Shown here: in pieces, positions 22,901 through 31,900 of the stretch
Numbering within the stretch: the first letter of the stretch is position 1
How the letters are laid out: each line of letters starts with the position of its first letter
NCBI RefSeq assembly: GCF_000003815.2
Contig: NC_049987.1
Coordinates: 19,812,614-19,876,613, forward strand
Origin: Branchiostoma floridae
Taxonomy: Eukaryota; Chordata; Leptocardii; Amphioxiformes; Branchiostomatidae
DNA length: 64,000 nt
Reading direction: 5' to 3'
The notes under the pieces: model-generated
The model's database searches: none
The model's input: the letters and a program-made list of their open reading frames with translations, nothing else
What the model was told of the DNA's origin: nothing
Position numbers and translations under genes: made by a program

Positions 22901-25900
22901 ACACTACAAAGGAGAAAGGCTCTGAGGCCATCTATGGTTAACATTGGCTCAACCGCAAAATATTGGAAGGCCCAAATTTGAAACTAACTCGTGAGGAGAA
23001 GAGGGTAACTCCATGAGGCAGTCCAGGTGAAGTTAGAACTTATATAAGATATAAGACTTTTTCACCGGCAAATAAAGAACTTTTTTCGAAGGAAGAATCG
23101 TTGTAAAACATGGTGCGATAGATCTAGACATTGCCGCTAAGTCTATTCATTTTGGGGCATTTGAGGGGAGTTTAATTGATATTTTTCTTCATGATGCAAT
23201 AACACCGTCTATTTCTGTAATATAATGCGCATTAGGATTCACTATATCTTTTATTCTATCACAGCTCTATTTCAAGTAATCAATAATCATGTTTTAGGAC
23301 CTATCTACCGTCTTTACGATAACGGCAGTAACACAACAAAAGGAACAAATTGCAGCATACCTTCAGGGGGCATTCCGAGGATGCTGCGGCCAGTCCAGAA
23401 CAAAAAAATCTACACCACAGAGTCAACATAGGGGCGGTGCGAAATGATATCACACCAGGTTTGAGCCAATTAAAGATATAGCAACGGATGTAAGGCTCAC
23501 ACTCTCACAACCATCCTGCAGATAATACACATTTGTATGTTCGATCAAAGAATACAATCATACAGCCTCGACTAGCATCGTCATCTGCAAAACAGCAGCT
23601 TTTATTTCAAAAATCATATACATGGTTTGAAACCAGGTGGTAGTCCGTGAGCACACAGCAATAATAAGAGCGAGAATATCTTCGTTTATGATACTGACGT
23701 ATGACGCAAACTACGTACGCAATCCACATTTCTTTTTCCACATTTGTATAAGACACGTAAAGAATACATGTATTTTGTATCGCAAAATATCATGCGTTCA
23801 AATTGTATTTTCCCTTTGTCAACGTCCGTACCAGAATGAACATGATGATTCCTATTTGATTAATTTTGACTTATTCCTTATCAATTGTACACTAGATTTC
23901 AGCAGTTGTAATCGACACGAGACTGTCAATCTTTGGGAGCTCTATGTCAAAGGGATGACTTTTAAAATCCACATCAGATTCTTGTTAAAATGGCTTGTGA
24001 TAATCTTAATCAGTCACACATGCTATGCTAAAGATCACCCACACATTGCATTGCTAATCAGCAGGCTTTGCTGGCAGTAGAAATTAAATCAGTGTCCTTG
24101 TCCGGTCTGAGTCTTGTCATCATTTGTGCAAGTAGAACAATCACTGTCTTCAACAACTCCCCTGTGTCTTTAATTCACTGCGACTCCGTCGTCGTTTACT
24201 ACAGAAAAAGAATTTTGAAAAAGATGTCATTGATGAGTAGCAAGCCCTTCAAAAGAAGGTTGCTACATAAAACCGTGTTGCCACAGCCGAATATCCCATG
24301 CCAATGTGTAACGAAAATCCAATACTGGGGAAATCAAAGAAAAGTTAGAGTTACCTTACCTCTATTGCAAACGTTATGGCGTTATGATTATCTACTAAAT
24401 GCATTTTGTGCGTGCGACAGCATCAATCAACACAAGCTACGTTACCTTGCTCCTCTGTAGCAGGCCTCCGTCCCCTGGGCACGCGGGGCGGCATCCACCT
24501 CCTCCTCTCCTCCTGGTTACCTTGGTTACCCTGCTCCCCCTGGGGTGGGGGCGGCGGTGGAGGGAGCCATTCACCTCCCATCGGCACCACGTGATCCTCC
24601 AGGCTCTCTCCGGGCTTCAGCTGCTCCTTGCCTTGCCTGTTCCTCCAGAACTCTTCTGCCTTCTTCCTCATCTCCTCGTGTTTGGCCTTCGCCTCCTCCA
24701 GCTGCTCGGGTGTGAGGGTCGGGGGAGGGCCCTGCCGTGGCTCTGCCGTGCCCTCGCCGGTGTACTGAAGTGTGACCGGCAAAATGTGGATTTTCAACAA
24801 CTATACCTACCACAAATGATAGATTTACCTTCCTTACGATTTGAAAGATGAAAGTGAAGATACTTACCCCAACGTATGGGTGACCATAGTACGGGTAGTA
24901 GCCGTAGCCGTAGCCGTAGCCGTAGTAAGGGTATGAGCCGTAGTAGTTGTAGTAGGGGTAGTTATAACCATAGTACCCGGATCCGTAGTAGTCGTAGTAG
25001 TTGTAGTAGGGATATCCGCCATATCCATAGTATCCGTAGTACTACATTCAGAACAAAGAGAAATTTCATTAAGAATAGAGACACAAACTAAGCAATATTG
25101 TCGATGTCGCCTGTTGCTGAAAGGGGTTTTGCTACGTAACATCAAATTGCAATGTGGCACAGACAATATTTTGAACTAGAAAGGCCGACATTTGCTTAAG
25201 AGCAAATACAGCATATTTCAGCCATACCCCTTCCCACGCAACATTGGACTGTTCCAAATCACCCCTGCGCAAAAATGGAACATCCTCTTAACAGTACATT
25301 ATCCCCCAAAGTGGACTGGTATTATGAATTGATTCCAGGTAAAAACAGAGCTTGTTTCTATTTTTCAGAAAATGACAATAATCACACCTTCCATTCAGAA
25401 AATTTTCATCATGACTGAAAATTGTTGAATGACTTCATGTAATGTCATTAACAATTTTCAGTACGATAACTAGGTGTAAGTTTAAAAAAGTATAAGCTCC
25501 TTGTGATGTGGGTACATTCATTATTGCAGTGAACTTTTTTTTATTCAAGTAGGGCATACGATTTAATAATTATCAAGCAGGTGCAGGTACTGTAGGAGCG
25601 TTTGTTTTCTTCAAGCTGTAAAACTGTTAAACTGTTTTACTTTGTATGCAATCAGCCATCGAGCCTATTCTTATTTTAGTTTAACAACTTCCTGCCAGAC
25701 CCGGAAGATACGATTGAACCTTGTTCGAGGATTTATTTTCGTCTGTCTGGTCAGTCTGTTCATACCCTCGAGGCTGGCGCTGAGAGTGTTTTATTGGGCT
25801 GAAACTCTGGCAGTTTAAAGTTACTTACAATTTAAATGTTCAAAGTTTATGTCAAACAACAACAGCACTAGGAAATGTGGCCACTATAGACAGGTGGTCA

Positions 25901-28900
25901 CTATAGAGAAAATGCTGATCTATTGACTAGGAGCCATACGTTACACATGATCATTAATCATATAAACATTGCACAGGTAAGCCAATTGTTTAGATGTACA
26001 ATTAAGTTCAAATAATTCTGAACAGAAATATTGATGAGAAAATAATCATTCTCGCCACTGTCTAACTTATAATTACGTATCAAAACTAAACGCAGATTTT
26101 CTAACTAACGCACCTTTCGCCGACTTCATCAAAGGACCGCCGGCTATCAATCAAACACGGCTGTTGATTAGACTTAGAGTTTCAAACAGCCATGTGCTGC
26201 CAGTTGACAGCGAACTTCATGCTACGTGATGTTTTACATTGCTTGGACCTTCTTTCCTACAGCGGTGCTTCTACAAAATATTTAGACTGTAACACTGAGT
26301 CCCACATGTTTTATAGAATAGAATTTGACGCAGAACAGCGTTTTTTGCTGGGTATTTTTCTTGAAACATGTTCGTGGGAATATCAGCGAGGCGGCGACGT
26401 AGGGATATCAGACCGTCAACAAAAGTCGCACGGCGGCTAACGGCGCATCGAAGATACTAGCGCTATAAATAAGCGCTTCAACTAAGGATGGCAACCCGTA
26501 CAATATTTATGTATACTGTTGAGCTAAGTAAAGTTTGTTGTTTATGAGGTTTTAGTTGTCTTTGAAGCTTTGACCCGAAATATTTTAAAGTCAAACTGCT
26601 GAAGAGAAGTAAGTGACTGCTACGATTATCGTAGATATGGCCCTAAAAAAACTGATAAAAGAAGCCTTCTCAATAGTCTAAAATGCAAGAGCTTCCGGGG
26701 GGGCTTCCCCCCCCACACAGTGGCCCTGGACCCCGCCAGGGACATTCGGCGGCCCCCGGACCCCTGTCCGACGCTTTGAAAAAATCCTGGCGAGAAGTCT
26801 GTACGGCCTGAGTCTTCAAGTTAACGTATTGTGTGGTCCCGCTTATGAATATTAATTAGCCTTCGCTGATTGGCCGAACCATTAATTGAATTAACTCTTC
26901 CTGCCGGCTAGACGCAGGTGCAGATGTCGGCTCTGTGGGGTGAACGTCCGAAAGATCATGGCATGGAGAACGAAAGAAAACCAATTTCCCCTAAAAAAAG
27001 TGCTGTAATTAAGCCTTTTACAGTACTTTAAGCCAAAAATTTTACTTGGATCATTTTACCAATTATCTTATGCCTATCTATACCAAATGTTACTCATACC
27101 AGGGTACAGGGGTGCAAAATATACTGTTATAAGACCGTCAACAACAGTCGCACGGAGCTAACAGCGCAGCGAAAATACCATCGCTAGCGTTTCATCTTCG
27201 GATAACAAGTTATAAGTACTGTTGAACTCAGTAACGTTAAAGTTTGTTTTTAGTTGCCTTTGACGGTTTGACCTGAAATAGTGTTACGCTAAACTCCTGA
27301 AGAGAAGTTAAGTGACTGCTGCGATTATCATAGATATGCCCCTAAGAACTGATACAATATAAAGCCTTCTGAATAGTGTAAAATGCGAGAGCCTCAGGCG
27401 GGCTTCGCTCCCCCTGGCGGGAACACTGCTATATACGGGATCATGAGGCCCCGCTTATGAATATTAATTAGCCTTTGGCCTCCGCTTCGCTGATTGGCTA
27501 GGTCTTTGATTCAATCAACTCTCCGGCTGACGCGCACAGGTGTGGCTCTGTGCGGGGTCACGGAAGGTCACGTCAGGAGGCCAAAAGAAAACAAATTTCC
27601 CCTCAGAAAAGTGCCAAAATTAATCATTTAAAGTTGTTTATGTCAAAAATTTGACTTGAATCTTGTTACCAAGTATCTAATGCCTATCTATACCAAATTT
27701 CAGGTCATTTAATTGTAATACCAGGGTACAGGAGCCAAAAGTGTCCTTTTTTGGTCAAAAATTGGCCAAAAATCGCAAAAAATAAGCCTTTTGTTGCACT
27801 GTACACCAAAAGTGTTATTGAATTTATATGAAGGTATTATCAAGGCACATCTGTGTCAAATTTCAGCTCATTCGGTTGCAATACCAAGGTACAGGAGCCA
27901 AAAGTGTCCTTTTTTGGTCAAAAATTGGTAAAAAAAATCGCAAAAATAAGCATTTTGTTGTACTGTACACCAAAAGTGTTATTGAATTTATATGGGGGCA
28001 TTATCAAGGCACATCTCTGTCAAATTTCAGCTCATTTGGTTGTAATACCAGGGTACAGGGGCCAAAAGTGTCCTTTTTTGGTCAAAAATTGGTCAAAAAA
28101 TCGCAAAAATAAGCATTTTGTTGTACTGTACACCAAAAGTGCTATCGAATTCATATGGGGGCATTATCAAGGCACATCTCTGTCAAATTTCAGCTCATTT
28201 GGTTGTAATATTAGGGTACAGGGGCCAAAATATACAGTTTTGGTCTAAAATTGACCAAAAAAATCTCAATAAAATCATTTTAGAGGCAGATATGAAAAAA
28301 CTGAGAAAAAAGCATCAAGGTATTGGCCCATTCTACCCCTGTGCCAAATTTCAGGTCATTCGGTCCAGGAACGGCGGAGATGAATCACTTTGAAGATTTG
28401 ACAGGAGAAAGAAGAAAGAAAGAAAGAAAGAAACATTACGAATACAATATATTTCACCATACTATGTATGGCTGAAATATAACAAAACTTCTGAAACATC
28501 ATTACATCAGCAATTCTGCACCCAGAAAACGGAATGACAGTAATAAATTGCCAACCAAAATGCGACATGCGTTACCGTTTACGTCATGATTATGAGCTTT
28601 TTCGACCACCAGATTAGCTTGTATTATGTCCATGTCTCTGCATAGTCCGTCTATAGTTAGCCTTACTGGAGACGATAGTAAAAAGATAAAACAACGTACA
28701 TCATATGGGTATCCACCGTATCCGTAGTAGCTGCTGTACGGGTATTGGTACTGGCTTGGCGTGCAATAAGACTTGCCGCTGACGGGCGCGAATTGACACC
28801 GGTACCCGGCGGACCTGCAGTCGCTGTCACTCTCACATTCGGTTGCGTGACCGGACACACCATAGAACTGGTTGTACCCTGGATAACCCGGATAACCCAC

Positions 28901-31900
28901 CTGCGCCTAGAGGGGGACGAAAGTCATGAAATACCAGCGGTCAAAATGGTGCGTCTGACAACTGACGCTGCTGGACGGCAGTGCGCTAGGAGGGTCATCG
29001 CAGACCTACCCATACATGGGGGAGAAGGGGGTGATGAAAGGACTACTCAACGTCTACCCAGAGGTGGATACACGTTATGGATGGAGGAAGGGGGCTCAGT
29101 CGTTAAAAAGAAATGACAGCATTCATTTGGTGCCAAATGTTTGTGGAATTTCGATTTATATAAAGCCAGGCATTTTCTACGTTCAACTAACTACGTGACA
29201 AAATCTATGTCTAAAGGTGTTGATCTGAGCAGTGTTTCTGACCTTATGCACAGGAACTTTTGAACGTAAATAGAACACAAACAATCAGCTTTAGATGTTT
29301 TCTTATTAATTAAGCCATATACAACATGTTGGAATGTATGAAAATATGTAATACGGGGTAATCATGTGACGGTGGTCTCAAATGGTGCCTAGGATGAGCT
29401 ACCTTAAGATTTAAGGGCATGAATTGCTTTTTTGTCAAAGTTAATTTTCAGTCATGAAACATTGATCAACCCAAGGTATGACCATAACATGCTGCTCTTC
29501 CTGGCCTACCTACGCTACTGGACACGCCCCACATCATGTGTCGTGTAATGTTAAACCTGATTTGGTTCTCTAAACTGGCCTGCGAAAAGCAAGGAGAACA
29601 GTTTTGAAAGTTTTCAACTTACCAGAGTTTCCGTGTGGTGTTTTGTACTCAGCGGGGACCAACCTCTCCGCAGATAGACATGCCACAGCCGAGTTCGGAT
29701 TATTGTTGAATCAAGTCAATGACAATATGCGGTACATATAATCGTGTCCCTACTTCATTTTTAACGAATCAGAAATGAAGAACTAAGTATTTCTCAGAAA
29801 AAAAGAAATGCCTACATCAGTGACTAGATCATTTTATTTTTCGTACTAAAATATTTTACAAAAATGACAGCTTTCATGCTAGAATATTTTACAAGTACTG
29901 TAATCTTACTGTAATGCTGTTGCATACACATTTCCTAAGTTTTGTTGTTCTATGTTGGATATGTATGATGACTTTGTGTAATTTCTACATGACAATGTCT
30001 TTATAACAGTAAGAAATCCAGCTTCTTCTTTCCAATAAAGAATCTTTCGCTTGAACACATTCTTTCCTTTCATTAGAAGCATTATAAAAGATCATCAGAG
30101 TATCTATGAACAGTTCGGATCGATATGACATAAACAAGAACTATTAAGGGAAAAAAGTGTGCACAATTATTTCTCATTGATTTCCACAAGCATTGTTATT
30201 GCAGCATAACCATCAATATAAAGGGTTTTGTATTATATTTTTGATTTCTTTCAGACTACTGACATTCCACGAAGCCATGGCACGGCTTATAGCATCTCTA
30301 GCAGCCAAAACATCAATACGTAAAATTACAGAAACGCAATTGAAATCTTGTGCTTGATTTCACAAAATCACCTCCTTACATGCAGACGGCATGATTACAG
30401 GTCGCCTATCGATAATCCATTACAAAAGGTAACTAGTGTGAGAACTGCTTTGCACAACTACATTCGCCTCACCTGTTACTGCGGATATTTCAAAGTTGTG
30501 GTCCCATTGTATACACTGTTGTACTCCAGGGCAGATAGCTCTTCGGAGTGAAAAACCTAGAATCGTTACTACTAAAATCTGTTGATGAATTTTATGACAA
30601 AGCAAGTCTTTAAATAGCATTACCTGTCCTTTCTGACATTAGAATGATCATAGCAGATGATGACAAGTTAAGTCTTATCAAATATATAAAACATACGTCA
30701 ACAAAAAAATAGCACCGAGATAAGATTCTTACATTCAACGTTGGACGGTTGACTTTTTCACTAAAAACTCGCTTTCACTGAACGGTAGTTGCAGTTATAT
30801 CCACAACGACAATTTCGAATTTCACTGTGATTGGTTGTCTGTAAACTTCCCCGTGACTGTGGGCAAAATCACTCAGCCATAGTATCCAGACCCGAGGTCC
30901 TACAAGTAAGCAAAGAACGGAACTCTGTAAGTATCGTTGGACATCAAAAGTTTACACCGAAATGTACTGCTCATTTCATGCTTGTCTGCAACATCTTAAA
31001 AACAACAAAAGGAATAAAAGGTTTAAAAATTCAGCATAAAACTTACAGGGGGTCCTGGTCTTCCCGCGGGAACACGGCTTGGTCTTCGTACTCTTCCTCC
31101 CCGAATGCAAACTCCATAATGCCGTACGCCCATGCCAAATGAGTAGAATGTATCGCAGTAGCTGTTATCATAGTCGTCGCAGTCTTGATCCCGGTAGCAG
31201 TACTGAAACTGTCAAACAGACGATATACGTAAGACCTGACAGCAAATGATATAGATGGTTCTTGAAAATTGACAAATAGTGTAAAGGATATAAAATGAAC
31301 ATGCTTTATTATAGAAAATCCTTACCCGACATAGCCCATAGTCTTGGAACAAGAATGAATGTTTGTCACAGACTTTTGCTGCATCACAATCACTGTCACT
31401 GTAGCAATAGGGCTGGTGGGGACCAAGAAACACAAACAAGTTTATCAATAAAATAAAGATATTGGGATGATTTACATGTTTTTGGCCTGGATATAGAACA
31501 CTTGAAATATATATTTAACTTTCTGTTTACTGAAGGCAAACGCCTCGGTAGACGAGACGTCAGAGCATGAGTGAGGGCAGGATAGGAATGCTTTAATCTT
31601 TAATCCTCAAACATACAGGGACCTGGTTGTCGTCTTCATGTTGAAAGGCCTACAGATCAGAAAATGAAAACATTGCGAATATGCCTACATCTTGAGTCGT
31701 CTAGGTGAAGAAGAAAATACCTACCGATCTTGGCGACCTTTTACATAGTCCATAGTTGGTGTCCCTGTAGTAGTCGCAGTAGGTATTGCCGTCGCAGTCC
31801 GCATGGCTGTAGCAGTACCGAGGCTGATAGGAAAATTAAATCATTGATAGATCAATCAACCACATAAATGGAGATAATGCAATAACATAAAAAGAATATT

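Noticed and set aside
27828-28393. Plus-strand frames with repeated QGTSLSNFSSFGCN
   Set aside because: Translation of the 164-bp intronic tandem repeat; no signal or domain.
29600-29720. Possible extra minus-strand exon (NPNSAVACLSAERLVPAEYK with a gtaagt donor)
   Set aside because: No acceptor AG in a usable position, and the neighbouring exons at 31047 and 28906 already join in phase 0.
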